Assembly: GCF_002934455.1 (NCBI RefSeq)
Contig: NZ_PTIR01000034.1
Coordinates: forward strand, 1 to 40,880
Length of the DNA: 40,880 nt
Source of the DNA: Trinickia symbiotica
Lineage (GTDB): Bacteria > Pseudomonadota > Gammaproteobacteria > Burkholderiales > Burkholderiaceae
Reading direction: 5' to 3'
Below the pieces are notes generated by a model. It was not told where the DNA came from and ran no database searches. It worked only from the letters and a program-made list of their open reading frames with translations. Shown here piece by piece: positions 24,632-33,461 of this stretch. A program made the position numbers and the translations under genes. The stretch's first letter is position 1, and each line of letters starts with the position of its first letter.

Positions 24632-25234
24632 ATGAAGACGGATCCCGAATCGCATCAGCGCATGACACAACGCCGCCGCGAAGGCCATGAGAAAAAACAG
24701 GCGGCGGCCACCGTCGAAAAAGGCTTGCTGATCGTCCACACCGGCAACGGCAAAGGCAAGAGCACGGCGGCTTTCGGCATGGCCGTGCGAATGCTCGGGC
24801 ACGGCGAGCGCACCGGCGTCGTGCAGTTCATCAAGGGCGCATTGCATACTTCCGAGCGCGATTTTCTCGGCAGCCACCCCGCGTGCGACTTCGTCACGAT
24901 GGGCGACGGGTATACATGGAATACGCAGAACCGCGAGGCGGACATGGCGACGGCCCGCAAGGGTTGGGACGAAGCGGTCAAGATGATCGAAAGCGGCGAA
25001 TACCGCATGGTCATCCTCGACGAGCTCAACACGGTGCTCAAGTACGAATATCTGCCTCTCGATGAGGTGCTCGCCGTGTTGCAAGCCCGAGAACCGACGC
25101 TGCACGTCGTCGTGACGGGGCGCCATGCGCCGGACGCGCTGATCGATGCGGCCGATCTCGTCACTGAGATGCGGCTCGTCAAGCATCCCTACCGGGAGCA
25201 AGGCGTGAAGGCGCAGCGAGGCGTGGAGTTCTGA
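24632..25234 (+). CDS. cobO: Cob(I)yrinic acid a,c-diamide adenosyltransferase
   Basis: 200 residues. After a charged N-terminal tail (about 1-30) comes the P-loop H-T-G-N-G-K-G-K-S-T-A-A-F-G, followed by V-V-Q-F-I-K-G, the acidic V-I-L-D-E-L-N-T-V-L-K-Y and the C-terminal H-P-Y-R-E-Q-G-V-K-A-Q-R-G-V-E-F, diagnostic of CobO/BtuR. It transfers the 5'-deoxyadenosyl group from ATP to reduced corrinoid cobalt. It is divergent from cobW and first in cobO-cobB-bluB. No second B12 box was found on its own side. The ribosome site is weak. Confidence 0.95.
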   Translation: MKTDPESHQRMTQRRREGHEKKQAAATVEKGLLIVHTGNGKGKSTAAFGMAVRMLGHGERTGVVQFIKGALHTSERDFLGSHPACDFVTMGDGYTWNTQNREADMATARKGWDEAVKMIESGEYRMVILDELNTVLKYEYLPLDEVLAVLQAREPTLHVVVTGRHAPDALIDAADLVTEMRLVKHPYREQGVKAQRGVEF

Positions 25235-25236
25235 CG

Positions 25237-26535
25237 ATGCCGGCGTGTCCCGCGCTTTTCATCAGTGCGCCCGCATCGGGCGAGGGCAAGACGACGATCA
25301 CGGCCGGCCTCGCGCGGCTCCATCGACGGCAGGGCCGGCGCGTGCGCGTCTTCAAGACGGGGCCGGATTTTCTCGATCCGATGATCCTTGCTCGCGCGAG
25401 CGGCGCCCCCGTGCTGTCGCTCGATCTGTGGATGGTGGGTCTCGAAGACTGCCGCCGTATGCTGGCCGAGGCGGCGCAGGAAGCCGACCTCATCCTCATC
25501 GAAGGCGTGATGGGCCTTTTCGACGGCACGCCGAGCAGCGCGGACCTCGCCGCAACGTTCAGCGTGCCCGTCGCGGCCGTGATCTCGGCAAAGGCGATGG
25601 CGCAAACGTTCGGCGCGCTGGCTTTCGGGCTCGCGCGATACCGGCCCGACGTGCCGTTTCACGGCGTGCTCGCTAATCATGTCGGCTCGCCGCGTCATGC
25701 ACAGATGCTCGAAACGTCGCTGCCGTCCGGCCTTCGGTGGCTCGGCGCTATCGCCCCGTCTGAAGACATCGAATTGCCGGACCGACACCTCGGACTGCAT
25801 CAAGCCGACGAAATCGGGGACCTCGAGGCGCGTATCGAACGCGCGGCCGACACGCTAGCCTCCACCGCGCTGGCCGAGCCGCCTCCCCCGGTCGAGTTTC
25901 CGGGCGCTTCGGCACGAACGATGCCGCCGCTGCTTGCGGGCCTGCATGTCGCCATCGCGCGCGACGCCGCCTTCTCTTTCATCTATCCCGCGAACGTGGC
26001 GCTGCTGGAATCGCTCGGCGCACGCGTCAGCTTCTTCTCGCCTCTCGCCGACGAGCCTGTGCCCGACGCGGCCGATGCACTGTATCTGCCGGGCGGTTAC
26101 CCCGAGCTGCACGCCGCCACGCTGGCCGGCTCGACGCGCAGCGCCAAATCGATCCGCACGCATGCGGCTGCGAACAAGATCATCGTCGCCGAATGCGGAG
26201 GCATGGTCTATCTGCTCGACGAACTGACCGCTACCGACGGCGGCTCGACGCCGATGCTCGGCCTCTTGCCCGGACGCGCGACGATGCAAACGCGGCTCGC
26301 GGCACTCGGCATGCAGCAGCTCGATACAAGACACGGCACCATGACCGGTCACACGTTCCACTACTCCAGCATGACGACCGCGCTCGCGCCCGAGCGTCAT
26401 GCCACTCATCCGACGAGCAACGCGGCCGGTGAGCCGGTGTTTCGTCGCGGCTCGATTACAGCAACCTACATGCACAGCTACTGGCCTTCGAATCCCGTGC
26501 TGACGGCCGCACTCTTTCATGGCGAATCCTTTTAG
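25237..26535 (+). CDS. cobB: Cobyrinate/hydrogenobyrinate a,c-diamide synthase
   Basis: 432 residues starting 2 bp after the cobO stop. The N-terminal dethiobiotin-synthetase-like ATPase has S-A-P-A-S-G-E-G-K-T-T (about 10-20), K-T-G-P-D-F-L-D-P and I-E-G-V-M-G-L-F-D-G. The C-terminal class-I glutaminase-like domain has L-P-G-G-Y-P-E-L, the nucleophile in A-E-C-G-G-M-V-Y-L, and a final H-S-Y-W. It amidates the a and c side chains using glutamine and ATP. Its 3' end overlaps bluB by 17 bp. CbiA would be the anaerobic-pathway name; the cobN context favours CobB. Confidence 0.94.
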   Translation: MPACPALFISAPASGEGKTTITAGLARLHRRQGRRVRVFKTGPDFLDPMILARASGAPVLSLDLWMVGLEDCRRMLAEAAQEADLILIEGVMGLFDGTPSSADLAATFSVPVAAVISAKAMAQTFGALAFGLARYRPDVPFHGVLANHVGSPRHAQMLETSLPSGLRWLGAIAPSEDIELPDRHLGLHQADEIGDLEARIERAADTLASTALAEPPPPVEFPGASARTMPPLLAGLHVAIARDAAFSFIYPANVALLESLGARVSFFSPLADEPVPDAADALYLPGGYPELHAATLAGSTRSAKSIRTHAAANKIIVAECGGMVYLLDELTATDGGSTPMLGLLPGRATMQTRLAALGMQQLDTRHGTMTGHTFHYSSMTTALAPERHATHPTSNAAGEPVFRRGSITATYMHSYWPSNPVLTAALFHGESF

Positions 26536-27163
26536 CGAATCCGAGCGCGCGGCCGTCTATCGCGCCATCTACGAACGACGCGATATGCGTCATTTCGTCC
26601 CCACCCCCGTCGAACCCGAGGTGCTGCAACGTCTCATCGACGCCGCGCACCATGCGCCGAGCGTCGGCTATATGCAGCCCTGGCGCATCGTTCGCATCAC
26701 CGATGGTGCTCTTCGCGCCGCGCTGCACGAAGCGGTCGAACGCGAGCGGGTGAATACGGCCGACGCACTCGGTCAACGCCGCGACGAGTTCATGAAGCTG
26801 AAGGTGGAAGGCATGCGCGAATGCGCCGAGCTGCTCGTGATGGCCTTGATGGACGGTCGCGAGCGCCATGTGTTCGGCCGCCGCACGATGCCGGAGATGG
26901 ATCTGGCTTCGGTTGCGTGCGCGATCCAAAACATCTGGCTCGCAGCGCGCGCCGAAGGGCTCGGCATGGGTTGGGTCTCGATCTTCGACCCGGACGATGT
27001 GCGTACATTGCTCGGCATGCCGGCCGGGGCAAAGCCGATCGCCATCCTTTGCCTCGGTCATGTCGAGCGCTTCTACGATGCGCCAATGCTCGAGACCGAA
27101 CGTTGGGCAACGCGCAGACCATTGGAAACGTGCGTGTTCGAGAATCGATGGACGGAGGAGTAA
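26519..27163 (+). CDS. bluB: 5,6-dimethylbenzimidazole synthase
   Basis: 214 residues, nitroreductase fold. R-R-D-M-R-H-F (20-26) and H-A-P-S-V-G-Y-M-Q-P-W-R (45-56) bind FMN and mark BluB rather than ordinary nitroreductases; M-G-W-V-S-I-F-D-P and C-L-G-H-V follow in the C-terminal half. BluB breaks down reduced flavin with oxygen to form DMB, the lower ligand of cobalamin, so the host makes true B12 aerobically. It overlaps cobB by 17 bp and ends 21 bp from the convergent aminotransferase-like gene. Confidence 0.95.
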   Translation: MANPFSESERAAVYRAIYERRDMRHFVPTPVEPEVLQRLIDAAHHAPSVGYMQPWRIVRITDGALRAALHEAVERERVNTADALGQRRDEFMKLKVEGMRECAELLVMALMDGRERHVFGRRTMPEMDLASVACAIQNIWLAARAEGLGMGWVSIFDPDDVRTLLGMPAGAKPIAILCLGHVERFYDAPMLETERWATRRPLETCVFENRWTEE

Positions 27164-27184
27164 TCGCGCGCCACCGCCGCTGAT

Positions 27185-28267
27185 TCAGCGGCCGTCTGTT
27201 TCAGAACGCACGTTTCGTAACGCTGCTTCGAGGCGGCTCCACGTCGCTTCGTCGAAGGCAGGCAGACCGACACGCAACCCGGCCACTGTCTCGAACCGGC
27301 GCACCCATATCCCCTGACGAGCAAGACAGTCCTGCCACTGCTGCGCATTGGGCTGTCGCGCCCACGCGAAGAGCGGTGTGTGACTCGCATCGAGGCCATA
27401 CGCCCCCAGCATTTCGGCGAGGCGTTTGCTCGCGGCAGCGAGCCGCGCGCGAGTCTCGGTCTGCCAGGCCGTGTCGAGCAGCGCGGCTCGCACGACGATG
27501 CGCGCGGGGCCCGACACAGTCCAGGGCCCACGCAAACGCCGCATCGCGCGATCGATTGGCGCTGAAGCGAGCACGAAGCCCACGCGCGCACCGGCCAGTC
27601 CAAAGAACTTGCCGATCGATCGCAACACGACGAGCCCCTCTTCATCCGCGCGCGAAGCGACGCTGAGCTCAGGCAGCGCTTCGACGAACGCCTCGTCGAC
27701 CACGAGCGTGCCGCCGCGCGCCGCGAGCTGGCGATGCCAGTCCATCACGACGTCGGGAGCAAAGCGCTCTGTACTCGGGTTGTTGGGATTGACGAGCACA
27801 AGATGCTTGAGGTTTTCCGGCAATGCATGCCCTGGCTCCAGCACGAAAGCGGCTTGACCTTGCCTATCGGCGAACGGCTCTGTGACGAATCGCTCGACGT
27901 CAAAACCTGCCCTGGCGAAAGCTGGCGCGTATTCGCCATACGTGAGCAAGCCCACGCCAATAGGGCCTTTCGGCAGCACCTCGGGCAACACGCGAATCGC
28001 CGCTTGCGTCCCCGCCATCGCAAGCGCGCGCGGCGAGCCGTAATGAAGTGCGGCGATCGTCTCGAGATCGTCCTCGTCGTCAGGCAAGCGCAGCCACGCC
28101 TGATGCGCGATCGCCGGCACCGGATAGCCGACGGGGTTGATCCCCGTCGACAGATCGATCCATCGCTCGCGCGCAATGCCGTATCGACGAACGGCATCGC
28201 CAAGATTGCCACCATGCGGCACAAGGGGCGGCAGATCGTAATCGAACATGTCGGGCAAGGCCTTCAT
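27185..28267 (-). CDS. cobC: L-threonine-O-3-phosphate decarboxylase (CobC/CobD type)
   Basis: 360 residues from the ATG at 28267, 5 bp after the cbiB stop; a longer in-frame extension upstream would lie inside cbiB. It is a class I/II aminotransferase fold: H-G-G-N-L (about 18-22), D-L-S-T-G-I-N-P-x-G-Y-P, V-N-P-N-N-P-S-T, D-E-A-F-V-E and the PLP lysine in S-I-G-K-F-F-G-L-A-G-A-R-V-G. It makes (R)-1-amino-2-propanol phosphate for the nucleotide-loop linker. The name is CobC in the Pseudomonas scheme and CobD in Salmonella; I use the former because of the aerobic context. Confidence 0.92.
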   Translation of the reverse strand: MKALPDMFDYDLPPLVPHGGNLGDAVRRYGIARERWIDLSTGINPVGYPVPAIAHQAWLRLPDDEDDLETIAALHYGSPRALAMAGTQAAIRVLPEVLPKGPIGVGLLTYGEYAPAFARAGFDVERFVTEPFADRQGQAAFVLEPGHALPENLKHLVLVNPNNPSTERFAPDVVMDWHRQLAARGGTLVVDEAFVEALPELSVASRADEEGLVVLRSIGKFFGLAGARVGFVLASAPIDRAMRRLRGPWTVSGPARIVVRAALLDTAWQTETRARLAAASKRLAEMLGAYGLDASHTPLFAWARQPNAQQWQDCLARQGIWVRRFETVAGLRVGLPAFDEATWSRLEAALRNVRSETDGR

Positions 28268-28272
28268 ACAAT

Positions 28273-29268
28273 TCAAACGATGATCGAAATAAAGGCTGAC
28301 AGTGCGAACACCGCGAGCCACACGGCGAGCGAGCGCCGCACGAGGCGAAGCGCGCGGCCCACATCGCGCGCACCGGGCGGGCACCCGGCACCGAGCACGG
28401 GCCGAAGCTCATCGACGCCATGGTACCGGGCCGCGCCGCCGCACGATACGTTGAGGCTGCCCGCGCCGCTCGCCATCACGGGGCCCGCGTTCGGACTCTC
28501 CCATCGATGCGCCTGCGTTCGCCAGCAGTCAAACGCGGTGCGGACGTCGCCGCATAGCGCGTAGGTGAAGGCCGTCAGCCGGGCGGGCAGATAATTGGCG
28601 ACGTCGTCGAGCCGCGCCGCCGCCCACCCGAAATCGATGAAGCGCGCGGTTCGATAGCCCCACATTGCATCGAGTGTGTTGGCGAGCCGGAACGCCAATG
28701 CGCCGCCCCCCCCGGCAACGGCGAACCAGAATAGCGCGCCGAAAACCGCGTCATTGCCGTTCTCGAGCGCCGACTCGATCGCGGCGCGCGCGATGGCCGG
28801 CACGTCCGCGTCGGACAAATCGCGCGTGACGACGCGCGAGGTCAACTCTCGTGCGCGCACCAGATCGCGCGCGCGCAGCGCGTCTTCCACGGGTGCGATG
28901 TGGTCGGCGAGGCTGCGCCCCCCGAGCGCGAACCACAGCGCCAACGCGTGCAATGGCCACGCGAGCGCGGCAGGCAGCGAGCGCGTCAGCACCACCGCAA
29001 TCGCAACGGGGGGAACCACGGCGGCCATCCATGCGGCGACGCCGATGCCGCGGCGCTTGAGCGCAACGAAAGCGCGTCGTCGTCCAATCGCGCCGCCGGA
29101 CGATGACATCGCGTCACGATCGGGATTCATCGCTCGCTCGAGCCGCGTCGCCAAGCGCCCAAACGCGATAAGGGGATGCGCCCGGCGCGGCTCACCGAGA
29201 AGCGCATCGAGCGCGACACCAGCAAGGGCGAGCACGCACATTGCCCCAATAGATAGGTGTCCTATCAA
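28273..29268 (-). CDS. cobD: Adenosylcobinamide-phosphate synthase (CbiB/CobD)
   Basis: 331 residues, membrane protein with about four or five helices. Family motifs: D-A-L-L-G-E-P-R-R-x-H-P (21-32), A-x-E-S-A-L-E-N-G-N-D-A-V-F-G-A-L-F-W and N-T-L-D-A-M-W-G-Y, then D-D-V-A-N-Y-L-P-A-R. It attaches aminopropanol (or its phosphate) to adenosylcobyric acid. It is transcribed with the decarboxylase gene (gap 5 bp), which supplies its substrate, and is divergent from cobQ. Confidence 0.94.
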   Translation of the reverse strand: MIGHLSIGAMCVLALAGVALDALLGEPRRAHPLIAFGRLATRLERAMNPDRDAMSSSGGAIGRRRAFVALKRRGIGVAAWMAAVVPPVAIAVVLTRSLPAALAWPLHALALWFALGGRSLADHIAPVEDALRARDLVRARELTSRVVTRDLSDADVPAIARAAIESALENGNDAVFGALFWFAVAGGGGALAFRLANTLDAMWGYRTARFIDFGWAAARLDDVANYLPARLTAFTYALCGDVRTAFDCWRTQAHRWESPNAGPVMASGAGSLNVSCGGAARYHGVDELRPVLGAGCPPGARDVGRALRLVRRSLAVWLAVFALSAFISIIV

Positions 29269-29428
29269 TTCGGGCGCCCCTTCATGACGACCGAGCGTGC
29301 GCGCGATTCGTCACGCACGTCCTTGCTGCCTTCAACAAGGCGCTCGTCGATGACATAATGCTGGCCCATCGCCCGCGCCCGCCCCCATGGGCGCGCGCTC
29401 GTCTTCTCATGCGCTCAGGATGACCTCC

Positions 29429-30898
29429 ATGGCCGACACGTTGATGATTCAAGGCACGAGCTCCGACTGCGGCAAGAGCACGCTCGTCGGTGCGCTCTGC
29501 GCGATCGCCGCGCGCGCGGGCCTTCGCGTCGCGCCGTTCAAGCCGCAGAACATGTCGTTGAACAGCGCCGTCACCGTCGACGGCGGCGAAATCGGCCGCG
29601 CGCAGGCATGGCAGGCGCTCGCCGCCGGGATCGCGCCCGAAATCGACATGAACCCCGTCCTGCTGAAGCCGAACAGCGACATCGGCGCGCAAGTCATCGT
29701 CCACGGCAAAGCACGCGGCAACCTCGACGCACGGGAGTACCACGCCTACAAGCCGGTGGCGATGCGCGCCGTGCTCGAGTCGTTCGAAAGACTGCGCGCG
29801 AAGACGGATCTCGTGCTCGTGGAAGGCGCGGGCAGTCCCGCCGAAGTCAATCTGCGCGAAGGCGACATCGCGAACATGGGCTTTGCGCAGGCCGTCGATT
29901 GCCCGGTGGTGCTCGCGGCCGACATCGACCGCGGCGGCGTCTTCGCCCAGATTCTCGGAACGCTCGCATGCCTCGACGATGCGGAGCGTGCGCGAGTAAA
30001 GGGCGTGATCGTCAACAAGTTCCGCGGAGACGTCGCGCTGCTGAAACCGGGGATCGATTGGGTGGAAGCCCGGTCCGGGAAAACGGTCTTCGGCGTGGTG
30101 CCGTTCGTCCCGGGCTTGTGGATCGACGCAGAAGACATGCTGCCCACCGCGAAGTCTGCCTTCGGAGCGCGCGAGCACATGTTGCGCGTCGTCGTGCCCG
30201 CGCTGCCGCGCATCAGCAACCATACCGACTTCGATCCGCTGCGCGCGCATCCGCAAGTCGACTTCCGCTACGTGCGTGCGGGCGAGCCGTTGCCCGCGGC
30301 CGACCTCGTGGTCCTGCCCGGCAGCAAGAGCGTGCAGCGCGACTTGTCGTGGCTGCGCGCAAACGGATGGGAGGCCTACCTGCGCAGGCATTTGCGATAC
30401 GGAGGCAAACTGATCGGCGTTTGCGGCGGAATGCAGATGCTCGGTCGCGAGTTGCGCGATCCGCTCGGCCTCGAAAGCAATGCCGCATGCGAGCACGGCT
30501 TCGCGCTGCTCGATTTCGTGACGACGCTCGAACCGGAAAAACGCCTGCTCAATGCCGCTGGGACGCTGCTCATGGATGGCGGCGTGCCCGTGCGCGGCTA
30601 CGAGATTCATATGGGGGCCACCGACGGTCCCGCGCTCGCGCGCCCGGCGATGAAATTGCTCGACGGCGACGATGAGCGTGCCGAGGGCGTGGTCTCTGAA
30701 GACGGACAGATTCTTGCGACGTATCTGCACGGTCTCTTCGATTCTCCCGATGCATGCCAGGCGCTGCTTCGCTGGGCCGGACTCGACGACGCCGAACGGA
30801 TCGATCACGATGCGCGCCGGCTGGCTTCGATCGACAGACTCGCCGACTCGGTATCGGCAAACGTCGACATGGACGCGTTGTGGCGCTTGATCGAATAG
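29429..30898 (+). CDS. cobQ: Cobyric acid synthase
   Basis: 489 residues from the ATG at 29429, with CAGGA about 8 nt upstream; in-frame ATGs at 29387 and 29420 are less likely. The N-terminal ATPase has [11 protein letters not shown] (8-18) and [10 protein letters not shown]. The glutaminase domain has V-L-P-G-S-K-S-V and nucleophile Cys in [10 protein letters not shown], with G-Y-E-I-H-M-G and Y-L-H-G-L-F near the end. It amidates side chains b, d, e and g of adenosylcobyrinate a,c-diamide. It is the last cobalamin gene of the block. Confidence 0.95.
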   Translation: MADTLMIQGTSSDCGKSTLVGALCAIAARAGLRVAPFKPQNMSLNSAVTVDGGEIGRAQAWQALAAGIAPEIDMNPVLLKPNSDIGAQVIVHGKARGNLDAREYHAYKPVAMRAVLESFERLRAKTDLVLVEGAGSPAEVNLREGDIANMGFAQAVDCPVVLAADIDRGGVFAQILGTLACLDDAERARVKGVIVNKFRGDVALLKPGIDWVEARSGKTVFGVVPFVPGLWIDAEDMLPTAKSAFGAREHMLRVVVPALPRISNHTDFDPLRAHPQVDFRYVRAGEPLPAADLVVLPGSKSVQRDLSWLRANGWEAYLRRHLRYGGKLIGVCGGMQMLGRELRDPLGLESNAACEHGFALLDFVTTLEPEKRLLNAAGTLLMDGGVPVRGYEIHMGATDGPALARPAMKLLDGDDERAEGVVSEDGQILATYLHGLFDSPDACQALLRWAGLDDAERIDHDARRLASIDRLADSVSANVDMDALWRLIE

Positions 30899-31184
30899 AC
30901 GTTGGACATGGATAAAAAAGGGAGCGGCAATTCGAGCGCGATTATACGCGCCGAGCCTTGACGGCCCGCGGCAAGACGCATTCGCCAGCTTGTGATTAAT
31001 TGCCGGCAAGGCCAGCACGAACTTGCGTTCCGCCATTTCGATTTCGATCTGTGCGATGCATCACAGCACTTCCTGTCGCCGTGGCCGACAATCGATCGGC
31101 CGGTGATCGATTTGTGCCACGCCCTTTCTTCCGGCGCAGCGCACCCTCCCGGCTATCCGCACAACGGCTATCTGGAGACGCGCC

Positions 31185-32705
31185 GTGATCTCTCAGCCCT
31201 CGAACGTGTTCGCGCGAGCCGCGCGCGACGCGACGGCGACGACACTATGGCTCGCCGTCACCCTCTTCGCCCTGCCCTCGGCCATTGCCGCGACCTCGCC
31301 GGCCACTGCGCTGCAGCCCGCCAAAGCGGCGCGTCCGTTGCCCAGTGCGGCCGCGGGGCCGATCGATTTCCCCACTATCGTGGAGCGCTACGGCCCGGCT
31401 GTCGTCAATATCGGCGCCGCGCCGGCCGACACCGATCAGCAAGCGTCGGGACCGTCCCTCGACGCCATCGCGACCGACGACCCGATCCTTGCGTATTTCA
31501 AACGCGTGACTCAACAGTCGCAAGACGCCCAGCCAGGGTCGCCGCGAGTGACCTGGGGCAGCGGCTCGGGTTTCATCGTCAGTCCCGACGGGATCGTGCT
31601 GACCACCGCACACGTGGTCAATCGCGCCGAGGAGGTTTCGGTCAGGCTCACCGATCGTCGTGAATTCAAAGCGAAGGTCGTCGCAACCGATCCGCAGACG
31701 GACGTCGCGGTGTTGCAGATCGAGGGGGCAACGAAGCTGCCCGTCGTCAAGCTCGGCGACTCGTCACGCGTGCGCGTCGGAGAGCAATTGCTCGCGATCG
31801 GCGCGCCGGACAGTCCCGACAACACCGTCAGCGCCGGTCTCGTCAGCGCGATGCCGCGGACGCTGGCCGATGGCACACCCTTCCCCTTTCTCCAGACCGA
31901 AATCGCCGTGAATCCCGACAACTCGGGCGGCCCTCTCTTCAATCGAGCCGGCGAGGTCGTGGGCATCGACGTTCAGGTTTACTCGGATAGCGAGCGATAT
32001 CAGACGGTCACGTTCGCTATCCCGATCAATGCGGCGCTTGCGTTTCGAAGGCAATTGCAGGGCGCGGGCAAGGCGTCGCACGGCAGTCTCGGCATCGAGG
32101 TGCAGGATGTCGACCCGGGTCTGGCGATCGCATTCGGCTTGCCGCGGCCGGGCGGCGCACTCGTGACTTCCGTCGCGCCGGTGCAGTCCTCGCCGAATTC
32201 GCATGGTCCGGCGAACGGTGCCGCGAGCGGGTTGAAGCCCGGCGACGTCATCACGCAGATCAACGGGAAAACGATCGATCGCTCGGCCGAGTTGCTCGAC
32301 TACGCGGCGAACCTGCCGGCCGGAACGAAAGCGACGCTCAGGATCGTGCGCAGCAAGCGGCCGATGATCATCACCATCGCGATCGGCACGTCCGACGAAA
32401 TCCCGGCAGCACGACCCGGGCCCGTCGGCGGAGGCGGCGCCGAGAAGCTCGGTTTGACGGTTCACGCGCTCACCGATGCTGAGCGACGCGCAACGGGCAA
32501 TTCAGCCGGCCTCATGGTGGACGGCACGGCCGGGCCGGCGGCAAGCGCCGGCATACAACCCGGCGACCTGCTGCTGTCGGTCAACGGCACGCCCGTGACA
32601 TCGCGCGAAGAACTGGGCACGCTGATCGAAAAAGCGGGCAAGGACGTGGCATTGCTGATTCAGCGCGACAGCGTGCGCAGCTTCATATCAGTGGAAGTGA
32701 AGTGA
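31185..32705 (+). CDS. HtrA/DegP-like protease with altered oxyanion-hole residue
   Basis: 506 residues from a GTG at 31185, with a signal-type hydrophobic stretch (about 18-37). Protease domain: T-T-A-H-V-V (His143), T-D-V-A-V-L (Asp173) and N-P-D-N-S-G-G-P-L (Ser247). The usual G-N-S-G-G is D-N-S-G-G, so the oxyanion-hole Gly is Asp245. Two PDZ domains follow (about 290-395 and 415-500, with L-K-P-G-D-V-I and I-Q-P-G-D-L-L). The family degrades misfolded envelope proteins; the change could weaken proteolysis and leave a chaperone-like role. Expected location is the periplasm. The 286 bp before it show no gene. Confidence 0.92.
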   Translation: MISQPSNVFARAARDATATTLWLAVTLFALPSAIAATSPATALQPAKAARPLPSAAAGPIDFPTIVERYGPAVVNIGAAPADTDQQASGPSLDAIATDDPILAYFKRVTQQSQDAQPGSPRVTWGSGSGFIVSPDGIVLTTAHVVNRAEEVSVRLTDRREFKAKVVATDPQTDVAVLQIEGATKLPVVKLGDSSRVRVGEQLLAIGAPDSPDNTVSAGLVSAMPRTLADGTPFPFLQTEIAVNPDNSGGPLFNRAGEVVGIDVQVYSDSERYQTVTFAIPINAALAFRRQLQGAGKASHGSLGIEVQDVDPGLAIAFGLPRPGGALVTSVAPVQSSPNSHGPANGAASGLKPGDVITQINGKTIDRSAELLDYAANLPAGTKATLRIVRSKRPMIITIAIGTSDEIPAARPGPVGGGGAEKLGLTVHALTDAERRATGNSAGLMVDGTAGPAASAGIQPGDLLLSVNGTPVTSREELGTLIEKAGKDVALLIQRDSVRSFISVEVK

Positions 32706-32751
32706 GATAGGAAGCGTCAAGCCGACCGATCCTGGCTTGACCGAACATCCT

Positions 32752-32769
32752 GTACCTACTAGTATGTAC
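32752..32769. promoter_or_regulatory. TetR operator before its own gene
   Basis: GTACCTACTAGTATGTAC, an 18-bp inverted repeat with one mismatched pair. It lies 34 bp before the TetR start at 32804. A close copy (GTACCTATTAGTATGTA) is at 33387-33403. The pair suggests autorepression and control of the downstream gene. Confidence 0.75.
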
Positions 32770-32803
32770 TCTCATCGCTACCGCGACAGTGGATCGACGC
32801 CAG

Positions 32804-33364
32804 ATGGGAAAGAGAGAAGACATCATCGAAGCAACCAAGGAGTTGCTTTGGCAAAAGGGCTACGAAGCAACGAGCCCGCGCGACATCCAGGATAGAAGTC
32901 ACGCCGGCCAAGGAAGCTTCTACCATCATTTTTTGAGCAAGCAAGCCCTTGCGCGCGTGGCCATCGACGAGATGGTCGACGAACGGATTGCCGATTTCGA
33001 AGCGGCAATGCGGCGGCCCGAAAGCTTCGGGGAGCGTCTCATCAGCTATCTCGCCCAGAACAAGCGCCCTATGCTCGGCTGCCGCATCGGCCGGCTGGTC
33101 TGGGACGCCGCGATCGAAAGCGACGAACTGCGCGAGCCGATGAACCGGTATTTCAAGCATCTCGAGAAACGGCTGATTCAGATTTTGAAGGCCGAGCAGG
33201 CGGATGGGCATATCAAGCTGAAAATGCCGGCGGAACAGATAACACTGTTGATCATCGCCAGTGTGCAAGGCGGTTTCGCGGTGAGCCGCGCGATGAAAAC
33301 GGCGCGCACCGCGGACTTACGCGTTGCGCTGCAATCGCTGCTTGCGCTCGCGCTGGAAAACTGA
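32804..33364 (+). CDS. TetR family transcriptional regulator
   Basis: 186 residues from the ATG at 32804; a GTG at 32789 is the alternative. N-terminal helix-turn-helix: I-I-E-A-T-K-E-L-L-W-Q-K-G-Y-E-A-T-S-P-R-D-I (about 6-27), then G-S-F-Y-H-H-F, the classical TetR end of the DNA-binding domain. The C-terminal ligand domain contains G-C-R-I-G-R-L-V-W-D and resembles the TetR_C group beside oxidoreductases. The inverted repeat at 32752 and its copy at 33387 flank the gene, so it likely represses itself and the ketopantoate-reductase gene. The ligand is unknown. Confidence 0.92.
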   Translation: MGKREDIIEATKELLWQKGYEATSPRDIQDRSHAGQGSFYHHFLSKQALARVAIDEMVDERIADFEAAMRRPESFGERLISYLAQNKRPMLGCRIGRLVWDAAIESDELREPMNRYFKHLEKRLIQILKAEQADGHIKLKMPAEQITLLIIASVQGGFAVSRAMKTARTADLRVALQSLLALALEN

Positions 33365-33386
33365 GCGATCTTTTTTGGCCGAATTC

Positions 33387-33403
33387 GTACCTATTAGTAT
33401 GTA
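33387..33403. promoter_or_regulatory. TetR operator before the panE-like gene
   Basis: GTACCTATTAGTATGTA matches the site at 32752 except for one base and the last C. It stands 59 bp before the start at 33462 and 23 bp past the TetR stop. Confidence 0.72.
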
Positions 33404-33461
33404 GACAAACCCGGCAGTGAGGCCTCGACAAGCGTCATTGCCTTCCCTTTGAGGAAATCCG

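Noticed and set aside
29282-31036. Very long minus-strand open frame (584 codons) opposite cobQ
   Set aside because: It is antisense to cobQ, has no family motif, is rich in Arg/Ala/His as expected of mirror frames in high-GC DNA, and has no ribosome site.
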